64,000 nt of DNA from Thalassospira lohafexi (GCF_002844275.1 NZ_NXGX01000004.1:553069-617068), one strand, 5' to 3'. Shown: positions 18,781 to 27,956, counted from the stretch's first letter. The notes: generated from the sequence alone by a model not told the origin. Translations and numbers: made by a program.

Positions 18781-19655
18781 AATGCGCGCGCTGGATCTGG
18801 CGAGTTTGTCTGATGATCGCTATTGCGGTTGTCGTTGTAAGTTCGGCTGCACTGTTCGCTTTAGATGAGAGCGTGAAGGAGCGGCTTATTGAAGCCGATG
18901 CAATCGTGTTCGATGGCGCACTTCGTCGCGTTTATCATCACCAACGGTTGCCGGTTCTGCCCGCGACAGTTCCTGCACCGAAACCAAATGCTTATGCCTG
19001 GCTCGAACACGATGGCGCGCGTATTATTAAGCATGCCATGGGACGGACACCCATGTTTTCGCGAAACTCGGTGGGAGCTTTTGAAAATAGCATCGCGGCA
19101 GGATACACCATTATCGAAGGCGATTTGCGCCTGACGACGGATGGCGATTTGGTCTGCTTTCATGGCGAGGATGCAAAGCCAATCTCAACTAAAAGCTATC
19201 TGAAAGCGATAGAGAAAGGGCAGCAAGCCCCATGCTATTTTTCAGATATCGCGAACCTTTTGCGCGCACATCCGGAGGTTTACTTTGTTGTAGATGCCAA
19301 GGACGATTTTGTGGCGACTTACAGCTCAATCCTCAAAATAGCGCCAGACATTGTGCGTCAACTCATTCCACAACTATACGATTTCGAACAAATTGTCTGG
19401 GTCCGTCAGCACCATTTCTCAGGCGCTTTGTTCACTTCATATCTAAGTGCCCTAACCACGGAACAAATGTTTTTTTATGCGAAGGAGACGCATATAGAAG
19501 CCGTGACGTTAACCGAAGAACGCGCGTTAAAGCTTGCGTCTGTACCTTCGAACATTTCTGTTTTTACGCACACGATTGATGATCCAATTGAGGCTGGTAG
19601 ATTTTTGCAGCGCGGATTTAAGGGCGTTTATAGCAACGAACTGCCCCCGACGTAG
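18777..19655 (+). CDS. Glycerophosphodiester phosphodiesterase-like membrane protein
   Basis: This 292-aa protein has an N-terminal membrane anchor or uncleaved signal (residues 8-28) and a GDPD-like TIM barrel. His86, the Asn/Phe pattern NSVGAFENSIAAGY, Glu114 and Asp116 in EGDLRLTTDGD, and His129 match the GDPD metal and catalytic positions. The usual HRG triplet is replaced by His-Ala-Met-Gly, so the conserved Arg is missing. The ATGA overlap with the phosphotransferase-like gene suggests the two act together, perhaps adding and trimming a glycerophosphoryl group. The substrate is unknown. Confidence 0.75.
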   Translation: MKCARWIWRVCLMIAIAVVVVSSAALFALDESVKERLIEADAIVFDGALRRVYHHQRLPVLPATVPAPKPNAYAWLEHDGARIIKHAMGRTPMFSRNSVGAFENSIAAGYTIIEGDLRLTTDGDLVCFHGEDAKPISTKSYLKAIEKGQQAPCYFSDIANLLRAHPEVYFVVDAKDDFVATYSSILKIAPDIVRQLIPQLYDFEQIVWVRQHHFSGALFTSYLSALTTEQMFFYAKETHIEAVTLTEERALKLASVPSNISVFTHTIDDPIEAGRFLQRGFKGVYSNELPPT

Positions 19656-19787
19656 AGGTGGGGCAGTAAAGTTTCTAAGCTAATCGCGAGAAAACGCGGC
19701 ATGCACTTACTGTAGCAATGCAAAAATCAACTATCAGGTTCAATGTCTTGAAGCATAGGTTTTTTCCGCGAGCAATAACACTAGGCT

Positions 19788-20624
19788 TCATTCTTCATTA
19801 GGGTGGCATTCGTAGCCAAAAACCTTCATGGTTTCGCCAGCGAGCTGTTCGATATAGCCCAGATCTTCTGCTGAAATTTCTTCTTTATGAGAGTTGCCTC
19901 CTTTGCGCACGAAGGTAAAGTCGCTGGGGAGGGTTAGATTTCTGTCCGTACAGAAATCTTCGTTCGCTTTCATCTTAGAAAATGACGAACTCTCAACAGC
20001 AGTATGGATGACCTCCGGTTCTATGGTGAAGCCTAGTAGCGCGTAAATATGCTTTAAAACGCCAGCCGTATCGCTGCGTAGGTCTTCGTATCTGATGACA
20101 TTAAAAGAAACACTCGGCCGCGTTTGCGTCAGCCAGCTTTGAGCATGGTTGACCCAGGCCTCTATCCCAAAGTGTTGATCGCGGATCATGTCGCTCAACG
20201 ACCCTTGGTACCACCCCAGCTTAGTAGCAAAGGCATGGTAAGAGGCCATCACGTCGCGGGGGTCACGAACCAAATAAATGACTTTGCTGTAAAGCGGGTT
20301 ATGGGGAGCGTGGCTTTTAATAAAACGATGTCCCGGAAAGGGGAGTGGTTTGGGCAGGTGCCGTGATGTGTGGATGTCCGGGACTAAATCATTTATGGCA
20401 AAAAATGTTGGTTGACGGTCAATACCGCTTTTTTGCAGATTGACGGACGCAATCAGAAATGTGAGCCAAGTGATCCCGCTTTTGGGGAACTCGACCAAAA
20501 AGGTATCGTCGATACGCGGTGTGGACGGCGTGGTCAAAAGATGAGGCTGGTCACGTAAACGCCTTCGCAACCCGCGGCAAAATGCATTTGAGGTTGCTTT
20601 GATTTTCTTGAACTTGTCCGCCAC
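19788..20624 (-). CDS. Sulfotransferase domain protein
   Basis: This 278-aa protein is of the PF00685-type sulfotransferase fold. The PAPS 5'-loop is FPKSGITWLTFL, and the 3'-phosphate strand and helix are in VIYLVRDPRDVMASYHAF. The C-terminal FVRKGGNSHK resembles the RKG motif of cytosolic sulfotransferases. The start is GTG at 20622-20624 with AAAAGGA about 9 bases upstream. It is the last gene of a minus-strand glycan block, separated from the next by 172 bases. Substrate and position of sulfation are unknown. Confidence 0.87.
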   Translation of the reverse strand: MADKFKKIKATSNAFCRGLRRRLRDQPHLLTTPSTPRIDDTFLVEFPKSGITWLTFLIASVNLQKSGIDRQPTFFAINDLVPDIHTSRHLPKPLPFPGHRFIKSHAPHNPLYSKVIYLVRDPRDVMASYHAFATKLGWYQGSLSDMIRDQHFGIEAWVNHAQSWLTQTRPSVSFNVIRYEDLRSDTAGVLKHIYALLGFTIEPEVIHTAVESSSFSKMKANEDFCTDRNLTLPSDFTFVRKGGNSHKEEISAEDLGYIEQLAGETMKVFGYECHPNEE

Positions 20625-20796
20625 GAAAGAAAATCCTTTTAACAGCTTTAATATGCCAAGCTGATTTTTTGGGTAAATGATCAGCCGGAGAATAAAAGTC
20701 TAAACCAATTTAGGGAAACAAAGACCCAAAAATACCGAATGTCCCATGAATGCACAGCGCTTGCGGAGCCTCGATACTGTTTTTCGGCAAAATCTG

Positions 20797-21591
20797 TTAT
20801 CGGGAGGTCATCATGTTTTTCAAGCTCTGAATTCTCCTGCGGATGGCTAGTTTAGTCAATGCTATGACATAGGCCATGCCGACTTGAAACTCCGATAGTC
20901 TCAAATTGCGACGGCGGACTTGCTGTGCTTCCTTCAATGCTTGTGTCTGCTGGCTGGCTCCGCCAATGCGAACACGGGCAAGCGGTGTCGCGATGAAAGA
21001 TGCACAGATATTTGGGCCGACCCGAAGCAGAAAATCATAATCAGAAGCGCTGCGAAACGAGATGTCGAACATTCCAAAGCGATCAAACAGTGTGCGATGA
21101 TGTAGGGTCCCAGGATGGCCAATATTCATCCACTTTTGCATCTTCTGCCAATCCCAAGGTGAAGCGATGGTACGGACAATATGGCTGTCTGACGCGTCAA
21201 CCCAGTGGATTGTCCCGACAATCATATTGATCTCGGAAGGGGCGCCTAGTGCCGCCTCGCGGCAGATGTCCATGGCATTTGGAAGGTAATAATCGTCAGC
21301 ACCCATAAAGGCGATCCAGTCGCCTTTAGCAGCGGCGACACCTTTGTTCCAAGCATCATAAATACCGCGATCAGGTTCGCTGATGAGCACGTCAATCACG
21401 TCGGGCGCGTCATTGGCAAGTGCTATGGTATTGTCGTTAGATCCCCCATCGACAACAATCCATTCTATCCCGGTCCGATCTTGGACACGCAGCGAGTCGA
21501 TCAGGTCCGATAAGTGCTTTCCTGCATTATAGGTAGACGTGATAATCGAAATCAGCGGCTTGATGCTTTTGGTGAAGGCAGTGTCGCTCAT
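20797..21591 (-). CDS. Glycosyltransferase family 2
   Basis: This 264-aa GT-A glycosyltransferase has the N-terminal motif LISIITSTYNAGKHL, the nucleotide-binding Asp in WIVVDGGSNDNT, and the DxD-like site in AFMGADDYYLP. It resembles the WcaA/WbbD-type family 2 enzymes that add one sugar to a lipid-linked acceptor. The ATGA overlap with the upstream sulfotransferase gene (21588-21591) indicates translational coupling. Donor and acceptor cannot be deduced. Confidence 0.9.
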   Translation of the reverse strand: MSDTAFTKSIKPLISIITSTYNAGKHLSDLIDSLRVQDRTGIEWIVVDGGSNDNTIALANDAPDVIDVLISEPDRGIYDAWNKGVAAAKGDWIAFMGADDYYLPNAMDICREAALGAPSEINMIVGTIHWVDASDSHIVRTIASPWDWQKMQKWMNIGHPGTLHHRTLFDRFGMFDISFRSASDYDFLLRVGPNICASFIATPLARVRIGGASQQTQALKEAQQVRRRNLRLSEFQVGMAYVIALTKLAIRRRIQSLKNMMTSR

Positions 21592-22499
21592 TGATAAGGT
21601 GCTTTCCAGTCGCTAACGTCCCATCCGGTAAGCTTTTCGACCTGCGTGAGGTCGTTGGACAGGCGGGATATAATGTAGCGTCGTTCTTCTTGGGTCAGGG
21701 TTGCTTTTGTAAGGGACCGATCCATTATAGAGCGCACTTTTCTGCGAATGGGCGTAGGGAATAAAAATCGAGCGATCGTTCCCATCTTTTCGATGTGCCG
21801 AAAGGCGAATGCCGCTGTCCTATTGGTCGGGACGCCAGAAATATTAACCTGTCGCTTTGGAGCACATTGTTGCTGGGCAATATCTGGGCTGACGCCAATA
21901 AAGTTATAAATGTCCTGCAGACTTTTTTTGCGTTCGCGAACAAAGCGTTCGTGGCGGAGAACCAGTACGTTCTCACTGCCGAAGGTGGAAAAATATCTTT
22001 CCAGAACCGGTGCATAATAGCTCTGTCCTAAATACGACCAAAATTCACCCCATTGCGCAGCATGCCGCTCTGGCTCCAAGGCTACGGCTTTCAAGAAAGA
22101 CGGTTCTGGTTCGCAACCGATGAGACGAGCATGGAGAAACTGCGAAAAAGCTCTCTCTGCTGGATCACGCAGCATAATAATAATCTTTATGCTGCCCAGT
22201 GTGTTGTATATGTGACCGGGCGTGCGGGCATCTGAGAAGTAAGACGGGCAAACCTCGCCGATTGCCTTTTCGGTTTTTATGTCGGCGAACAGAGCTTTGT
22301 ATTTTTCAAGGCTATCTACCTGCATGGGCGGTGGTGTACCTGGGCCATTCCAAGGCAAACCATCGAAAGCTAGGCGGAAAAAGTGCGTTTCCTTAACCTT
22401 AGTCACGAAGACATCAGCGTGGGCCGCGATGTCCTCGTATAAGGCCGTGGTGCCGGTTTTTGGGGCGCCCACACAAATGAAATTTGGTAACGATGGCAT
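21588..22499 (-). CDS. Sulfotransferase family protein (heparan-sulfotransferase-like fold)
   Basis: This encodes 303 aa. The start used is the ATG at 22497-22499, preceded by CAGG at about 9 bases and lying 19 bases after the upstream gene; a longer frame would run into that gene. The PAPS loop is CVGAPKTGTTALYEDI near residue 8, and IIIMLRDPAERAFSQF is the 3'-phosphate region. This resembles Golgi-type sulfotransferases such as the heparan N-deacetylase/sulfotransferase domain. It is the second of three sulfotransferases in the island, which argues for a multiply sulfated glycan. Confidence 0.88.
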   Translation of the reverse strand: MPSLPNFICVGAPKTGTTALYEDIAAHADVFVTKVKETHFFRLAFDGLPWNGPGTPPPMQVDSLEKYKALFADIKTEKAIGEVCPSYFSDARTPGHIYNTLGSIKIIIMLRDPAERAFSQFLHARLIGCEPEPSFLKAVALEPERHAAQWGEFWSYLGQSYYAPVLERYFSTFGSENVLVLRHERFVRERKKSLQDIYNFIGVSPDIAQQQCAPKRQVNISGVPTNRTAAFAFRHIEKMGTIARFLFPTPIRRKVRSIMDRSLTKATLTQEERRYIISRLSNDLTQVEKLTGWDVSDWKAPYQ

Positions 22500-22518
22500 T
22501 ATATTTAAACCTGAATTT

Positions 22519-23742
22519 TCAGTTCTTCCACCGACGCCGCTTAAGGTCGTAAGCATCAAAAATACCCTTAAGCTTTTGGGGTGTCGTGTCATCTCTCAAC
22601 GTTTCCGCTAGAGTGTGTCCTGCGGCTTTGAGGCGCCTAACTTTAGACGCGTCTTCAATGACTGTACGCAAGTGTTCTGCAAGGCTTGGCGGGGCGGTGA
22701 GGTCGCAATAAAGCGCAGCATCGCCCATTTGAGCGCGGAAGGCTGGCTGATCAGCATAAATCACAGGGCAACCTAATAACGCAGCCTCAACGGGGGGCAG
22801 GTTGGTGGGGCCAAAATAGCTGGGCATCACCAATGCCTTTGCGCCGTCGTATAAAGCGGGAATCTCGTCATCATCGACAAACCCCAAAAAAAAGACCTGA
22901 TCTGCGATGCCAAGCTTTTGTGCGCAAGCGCGAAGGTAGTCTTTATTTCCCTTGTCGCCGCCGCTTAAGGCCGCTCCGATTGTCAGGCCGTAGCGGGATT
23001 TAAGTTCTGCGATCCCTTCGAGCAAATAAACGTGATTCTTATGGGCCCACATTTGTGCTGGATAGAAAATGTAGTCGTTGGGAAGACCATATTTCTCCCG
23101 GACAGCCTGAGGTGAGGACGTGCTTTCCCCGCGCGCGTATGTACGCACACTAGCCGAGGGGAGAAAGGGAATGACGTGCACGCGGGCCCGATCAACCGCG
23201 TACCACGAAGCAATTTTGTCAGCACCTATCTCGGAATCTGCAATTACTGCCACGGCTTTGGGCAGAACGGCCTTCAAGATTTGCTCGCGGCGTTCAAATT
23301 CCCGATTGGCAAAGACTTCGGGAAACTCGGGATGGTCCCGATGGCATAAGTCCCAGACGGTGAACATGTAGGAATGTCTGGACAACCTGATAGGTGTGGC
23401 GGACCGCGCATTAAAAAAAGCGATGTCGATGCCAAGCCCGTCCAGGCGAATGTCCAAATTTTGTCCAAGGCGTTTGAGCCCCAAACGTCGGATGAGACGC
23501 AGTACCCGTTCACTTCTGGGCATGAGACCGCCTATGGTATCGCAAAAACGCGTCCAGGCCCCATCGGCATAGAGATGAGCCTCTATTTTGCGCTCTCGAA
23601 GGTGGTCGATGTTCTCGGCGATCGGGGTCAGGACGACGACGTCATGGCCCGGCAAAGATTGAAGAGTCTGAACCATGGATAAGGTTTGCTGGAAGGCTCC
23701 CCCCGAGTGAAGGGCGTTTTCGACGAATACAGCAATCCTCAT
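22519..23742 (-). CDS. Glycosyltransferase family 4
   Basis: This 407-aa GT-B retaining glycosyltransferase starts at MRIAVFVENALHSGG (ATG 23740-23742, AAGGA about 10 bases upstream). The donor-binding half includes YPAQMWAHKNH and the GPTNLPPVEAALLGCPV region typical of family GT4, where the Glu binds the donor. It probably adds one residue to the repeat unit. The following sulfotransferase gene begins 19 bases downstream. The donor is unknown. Confidence 0.9.
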   Translation of the reverse strand: MRIAVFVENALHSGGAFQQTLSMVQTLQSLPGHDVVVLTPIAENIDHLRERKIEAHLYADGAWTRFCDTIGGLMPRSERVLRLIRRLGLKRLGQNLDIRLDGLGIDIAFFNARSATPIRLSRHSYMFTVWDLCHRDHPEFPEVFANREFERREQILKAVLPKAVAVIADSEIGADKIASWYAVDRARVHVIPFLPSASVRTYARGESTSSPQAVREKYGLPNDYIFYPAQMWAHKNHVYLLEGIAELKSRYGLTIGAALSGGDKGNKDYLRACAQKLGIADQVFFLGFVDDDEIPALYDGAKALVMPSYFGPTNLPPVEAALLGCPVIYADQPAFRAQMGDAALYCDLTAPPSLAEHLRTVIEDASKVRRLKAAGHTLAETLRDDTTPQKLKGIFDAYDLKRRRWKN

Positions 23743-23877
23743 CGGTGTCCGGTCCTTGGAGAAAACTCTTACCAGCCAAATGCTGTCGCGATGACGCATA
23801 AGCTTACAAAGAAAACAGCGCTTTTATTATAAAAACCTAGCGCAAGCATTTTCTAGTAAGTGAGGGCGTGCTGTTTG

Positions 23878-24651
23878 TCAAATGGCGACAGCCAGCACAT
23901 AAGCACCAAGCTCTCCGGCCTGCGGTGGTCCTTTTGTTAGCCATTCGCCGTGCGCGATCGTTTTAAAGCCGTGAACAGAAAGTTTTTCTTCTAAAAACGC
24001 GGGGTCGAAATAGCGCATGGGATGTTCTTCCTGCCAGCGGTGAATTGTTCCGGTCTTCTTGTCCGTGGCCGTCACGTGGAAATTAACCCGAACCAAGTCG
24101 TTCTTTGCTTCTAGTACCGGCTCTGTCAGGCGATGCACATGCCACGCATCACTTTCTACTTCACGCTCGCGTCTTGCGACACCATCTCGGCGGATGGCCT
24201 CGGCATACCAGTAATCGAACAGGAAAGGTGCCCCTTTGGGCAAATGCCGCCGGATTTGGCGCAAGGCTGCGTCGAGATCATCGTTGACAGTGATATAGCT
24301 CAAGACATGGAAGAGTGCCGCCGCGGCGTCAAAAGCCTGCAACAGACGAAAGGAGCGCACATCCCCTTGCATAAACTGAACCGATGATGCGGTGGGCAAA
24401 CCCGTACTGCGTTGCGTTGCCAGTGCGACCATTTTCTCTGAAAGATCGACCCCGTGCACAGCGAGCCCCTGTTTCGCAAAAAGGTGCGCGTGGCGCCCTG
24501 TCCCAGAACCGATATCGAGTAGGTTGTTTAAGGGGGCTGAACTGGCCTTATTCAAACGAGCAAGGACAAAGTCTGCCTCGGAAACATAGTCTTTGGCGCC
24601 GTAGAGCAGGTCATAAACCGCAACATATTCTTGGGAAAAGGTTCCACTCAT
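23878..24651 (-). CDS. SAM-dependent methyltransferase
   Basis: This 257-aa class I methyltransferase carries motif I LLDIGSGTGRHAHLF (near 44), VHGVDLS and the downstream FDAAAALFHVL region. It resembles methyltransferases acting on nucleotide-sugar amines. The first four bases overlap the aminotransferase gene (ATGA), and that gene overlaps the cupin gene in the same way, so all three are translationally coupled. N-methylation of an amino sugar made by the aminotransferase is a reasonable inference. Confidence 0.86.
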   Translation of the reverse strand: MSGTFSQEYVAVYDLLYGAKDYVSEADFVLARLNKASSAPLNNLLDIGSGTGRHAHLFAKQGLAVHGVDLSEKMVALATQRSTGLPTASSVQFMQGDVRSFRLLQAFDAAAALFHVLSYITVNDDLDAALRQIRRHLPKGAPFLFDYWYAEAIRRDGVARREREVESDAWHVHRLTEPVLEAKNDLVRVNFHVTATDKKTGTIHRWQEEHPMRYFDPAFLEEKLSVHGFKTIAHGEWLTKGPPQAGELGAYVLAVAI

Positions 24652-25817
24652 CTAAGGACCTTTTGGATGACCGCTGCGACCCGACGCATTTGCACCTCGG
24701 TTATGCCGACACCTGATGGCACATAGAATCCCCGCTTGGCTATCCTTTCGGCCACGGGGCAAGAAACTCCCTTAAACAAGTTCATTTTTTGGAACACAGG
24801 TTGCAGATGCATAGGCCAGAAAAATGGACGCGTGCCAATTTTATGCTCGGCAAGGGCTGCCATTGCAGCCTTGGCGTCCATTTCCAAGCTGTCGTCGAGA
24901 ATAAGAGAATACACCCAGTACAAGCCTTCGGCATAATCGGTCCGCGTGAGCGGTAATTGGACACCCGATATCGAAGAGAGGAGATCGGTGTAGGTGGCAC
25001 CAATCGCGCGCTTCCGGGCAACGGTTTCATCAAGTTTTTCTACCTGAGCCAAACCCAGTGCCGCCTGCATATTGGTTAAGCGGTAGTTCCATCCCAGTTC
25101 ATCATGCACAAAGCGTTGTTTTGAATTAAAACATAGGTTCCGCAGACTGCGGCATCTGCTCGCCAACTCTGCGTCGTCGGTCATCACCATGCCACCTTCG
25201 CCTGCCGTGACCAACTTGTTTGGGTAAAAGCTAAAGGTACTTAGCGTGCCAAAGCTTCCGCACGGACGGCCTTTATAGGTTTGTCCATGCATTTCTGCGG
25301 CATCTTCGATCACCGCCAAACCATGTTTTTCGGCCAAGGTTAAGATGGGATCCATATCGACAGGAAGGCCGTAAATATGCACCACCATTAGGGCTTTGGT
25401 GCGCGGTGTAATGGCATCTGCGTAATGATCAGTGGTACTGTTGAGCGTTGTTGGGTCACAGTCCACCACTACCGGATTGGCCCCGCTGCGAACCACAGCT
25501 GCCGCACAGGAGATAATGGTAAAGGATGGTAATATTACCTCGTCCCCTGGGCTTAGCCGCAAGGCCGCAACCGCAATGTCAAGTGCTGCTGATCCATTTG
25601 CAACGCCAATCCCGTGTCGGCGATTGACCCTTTCGGCCATTGCCGCTTCAAAGCGTTCGACATAGGGGCCTTCGGACGAAATCCATCCGGTATCAATGCA
25701 ATCGATCAGATAAGCGCGCTCGTTCCCATCAAGTTTGGGTTCGTTAACTGGGATCGGGCCGACCGCTTCCAGCGAAAGAGCGTCCTCAAGTTCTAGCGAG
25801 AAGGGCGCGGAGGTCAT
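24648..25817 (-). CDS. DegT-type aminotransferase, perosamine-synthase-like
   Basis: This PLP enzyme of 389 aa has its Schiff-base lysine at Lys201 (FYPNKLVTAGEGG) and the acidic residue in VIEDAAEMHG. The N-terminal PKLDGNERAYLIDCIDTGW region followed by SSEGPYVERFE closely resembles GDP-4-keto-6-deoxymannose 4-aminotransferases (perosamine synthases), as I recall them. GDP-4-amino-4,6-dideoxymannose or a related sugar is therefore a likely product. No GDP-mannose dehydratase is in the window, so the keto sugar would have to come from elsewhere. The gene is coupled on both sides by 4-base overlaps. Confidence 0.88.
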   Translation of the reverse strand: MTSAPFSLELEDALSLEAVGPIPVNEPKLDGNERAYLIDCIDTGWISSEGPYVERFEAAMAERVNRRHGIGVANGSAALDIAVAALRLSPGDEVILPSFTIISCAAAVVRSGANPVVVDCDPTTLNSTTDHYADAITPRTKALMVVHIYGLPVDMDPILTLAEKHGLAVIEDAAEMHGQTYKGRPCGSFGTLSTFSFYPNKLVTAGEGGMVMTDDAELASRCRSLRNLCFNSKQRFVHDELGWNYRLTNMQAALGLAQVEKLDETVARKRAIGATYTDLLSSISGVQLPLTRTDYAEGLYWVYSLILDDSLEMDAKAAMAALAEHKIGTRPFFWPMHLQPVFQKMNLFKGVSCPVAERIAKRGFYVPSGVGITEVQMRRVAAVIQKVLR

Positions 25818-26281
25818 ACTTTTACCTTATCGGCTGAGATGCCCTGAAAGCGCGTTTTGTCCTCATCGCCGGCGTAGGGGCCTTGCTTAATTTCAAACAT
25901 CTCTATTTCTTCGAGGACCTCAAAGCCATGTCCCCCTTTGATCAGCAAAATCACATCACCTGCTTCTAAGGTTCTGCTGTAGAGATAGGCCTGATTTTCA
26001 TCATAAAAATCGACCCTTAGGCGGCCCTTGCGCAGAACCAAGACCTCTTGAGTTAGATCGACTTCTCGCTTTACGGGGTTATGAACGTGCGGATCAATGA
26101 GCTTTCCGCTTGGATGCTGCATATAGCCTACTTGCTGGGACAATGAAGAATGTGTAAAGAATGAAATACCCGGTTTGGCATAGGATGCCCGTATAATCAG
26201 GGCCAGTAGTTCACCGCTATGCTCGATGTGTTCTATCATTCGTCTTACTCTGGCTTCAGCTTCTCTGGGTTTGTTAGACAT
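25814..26281 (-). CDS. Cupin-fold protein of glycan cluster
   Basis: This 155-aa single-domain cupin has candidate metal ligands His65, His67, Glu79 and His118, in DPHVHNP, the Glu of TQEVLVL, and GGHGFE. It is not one of the RmlC-type epimerases by length or motif. Similar small cupins occur in O-antigen clusters as uncharacterised proteins; some relatives are sugar isomerases. Coupled to the aminotransferase by a 4-base overlap, it may act on the same sugar. Confidence 0.75.
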   Translation of the reverse strand: MSNKPREAEARVRRMIEHIEHSGELLALIIRASYAKPGISFFTHSSLSQQVGYMQHPSGKLIDPHVHNPVKREVDLTQEVLVLRKGRLRVDFYDENQAYLYSRTLEAGDVILLIKGGHGFEVLEEIEMFEIKQGPYAGDEDKTRFQGISADKVKV

Positions 26282-26548
26282 TGCGCAAGAGGCGATATAT
26301 GTCGCGGGTGTATCGCATCGTCCAGATATATATGCAGTGGGCGCGATCTCTCTGCGGGTGTTTTCGTAAAAATGCGCGCAAAGATTTCTGTGCGTGATGG
26401 CATCTGAGTTGTTGTTCCCGGTGTCGGGAATTTTTAGAAGCTTTGAAAGCTAAAATAGAGGCATTTTTTGTGGACTGGTTCCAATGCCGGAGAAAAGCGA
26501 TCAAAACCTACATTGAGCCTGATATTATGGTCAACTCAATTAACGTTG
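26282..26548. other. Intergenic region without a supported gene
   Basis: This 267-base gap lies between two minus-strand genes. It probably carries the promoter of the cupin-aminotransferase-methyltransferase block. A 76-codon frame inside has no recognisable motif and no support. Confidence 0.4.
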
Positions 26549-27787
26549 TCAGGATAATACGTGCTGGCAGTTAAGCATCTCATAGACGTCAAGAAGTTCT
26601 GCGATGTGCTTTTCCAATGTTGGTGGGGTAGCCCAAAAGCGTTGATAAGCTGTAATACCCAAGCGTTCCACCAGTTCCTTGTCGGTAAGGCGGTTAATAG
26701 TTTGTGCTAAAGAGCTCTGGTCGCCGCTAGTGAATAACAGACCTGTCTCCTCATGGGTGACCACGTCTGTGGCAGCACAAGCATCTGCTATAACCGCAGG
26801 GACGCCGCGCGCTGCACATTCAAGGACCGTCAGGCCCAAGGTTTCGTACCATAGCGAGGGTAAGACGAGGGCTCGAGTTTGATCGATCAGGGGCAAAATA
26901 TCGCTAAAAGACAGCCATCCGGTGAATTTATGTTCTGGATAACTGGTCTGAAGGATGTCCTTCAATTCTCCATCGCCCACAAAAGTGACTTGAACGCCTG
27001 CTTCGCGGGCTGCCGCGGCCAAAAGTCCCGGTCCCTTTTCTGGGGATAAACGCCCAATAAACAATAGGCCGTTTGCGAAGTGCGGCTGAGAAGCAGGAGA
27101 TTTCACGCATTCAATTGGGGGGGGGATACGATGAATTGGGGTGTCTTGCGGCAAAAATGGCTGTAAAATGCGCTGGCTAAAGTCTGAGACCGAAATAAAG
27201 GCATCTACGCATGCGGGAAAGTGTCCAGGGCCGTGTTGGATGACTTGGCGGGTAACGCGCCACATTTTGTGAGCCGGGCTGCGGGCGTCGCAATTGCAGC
27301 CTAGACAGGCGGTGCTTAAAGGCTTTCGATGGCAGGTGAGACCGTTCTTATAGTCGTAAAAGCCTCCATTGGGACAAACGGTAAAGTAGTCATGCAATGT
27401 TAGCACCAGAGGAAAGCGACCTTGGCGAATCACCGGAATAATGGACGTCGAAAGAACCTTGGTCCAACTGTGCAGATGGACGACTGTTGTGGTCGGATCA
27501 AGGTGCTCTAAAATGTCCCTAAGACCGCGTGCTGCACCGTGGTTCCAAAGTCCTGTGAGGAAAGCTTTGTGACGGCTGGAGGGATCTGAAATTGATGACT
27601 GATTGAGGGAGACAATCTCGGCGCCGCTGGCTTCTAATGCTGGATCAACGGTTCCGCCTTCTCCGCTGACGAAAATAACCCGGTATCCGGCTTGGCGCAA
27701 ACCTATTGCGCTCTGCAGTGCAACTTTAGCCGCTCCCCCGTTGTTGCGGGCAGTATCCGATAGAACGACGACCGTCGAAGTCTGCAT
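26549..27787 (-). CDS. Glycosyltransferase family 4 with Cys-rich insert
   Basis: This 412-aa GT-B glycosyltransferase starts at MQTSTVVVLSDTARNNGG (ATG 27785-27787) with AGGA about 12 bases upstream. After the N-terminal domain it carries a Cys cluster (CPNGGFYDYKNGLTC, then CLGCNCD), a feature of one GT4 subgroup. The C-terminal domain has LLFIGRLSPEKGPGLL and SLWYETLGLTVLECAARG. Nine consecutive cytosines on the coding strand (27117-27125) encode three prolines; slippage here would frameshift the protein in its linker region. The donor sugar is unknown. Confidence 0.88.
   Translation of the reverse strand: MQTSTVVVLSDTARNNGGAAKVALQSAIGLRQAGYRVIFVSGEGGTVDPALEASGAEIVSLNQSSISDPSSRHKAFLTGLWNHGAARGLRDILEHLDPTTTVVHLHSWTKVLSTSIIPVIRQGRFPLVLTLHDYFTVCPNGGFYDYKNGLTCHRKPLSTACLGCNCDARSPAHKMWRVTRQVIQHGPGHFPACVDAFISVSDFSQRILQPFLPQDTPIHRIPPPIECVKSPASQPHFANGLLFIGRLSPEKGPGLLAAAAREAGVQVTFVGDGELKDILQTSYPEHKFTGWLSFSDILPLIDQTRALVLPSLWYETLGLTVLECAARGVPAVIADACAATDVVTHEETGLLFTSGDQSSLAQTINRLTDKELVERLGITAYQRFWATPPTLEKHIAELLDVYEMLNCQHVLS
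27117..27125 (-). repeat. C9 homopolymer inside glycosyltransferase gene
   Basis: A run of nine G on the plus strand (C on the coding strand) encodes Pro-Pro-Pro in the interdomain part of the GT4. Runs of 8 to 10 C/G in surface-glycan genes are typical phase-variable sites in other bacteria. Here it is a candidate only. Confidence 0.55.
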
Positions 27788-27922
27788 GTTGATTGTTTTC
27801 CTGAGCAACAGAGTGGCCAAGTTGCCTGAATGCCGAATATTCAAAAGGTCATAGCATCCGGTTACCCTGATTTTCTAGTCTGGTTTGAAGGCTTTCACCG
27901 TGCTAAAACTCGATGTCATTAT

Positions 27923-27936
27923 AAAAGGGCCCTTTT
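27923..27936. promoter_or_regulatory. 14-bp perfect palindrome between divergent genes
   Basis: AAAAGGGCCCTTTT is a perfect inverted repeat 21 bases before the GT2 start, in the 169-base divergent interval between two glycosyltransferase genes. It could be a protein binding site or a small hairpin. No regulator can be assigned. Confidence 0.3.
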
Positions 27937-27956
27937 GTTGGCCAGGTAAAATGTGA

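Noticed and set aside
26274..26504. 76-codon minus-strand frame upstream of the cupin gene
   Set aside because: Basic, low-complexity composition with no motif or ribosome binding site; it lies where the operon promoter is expected.
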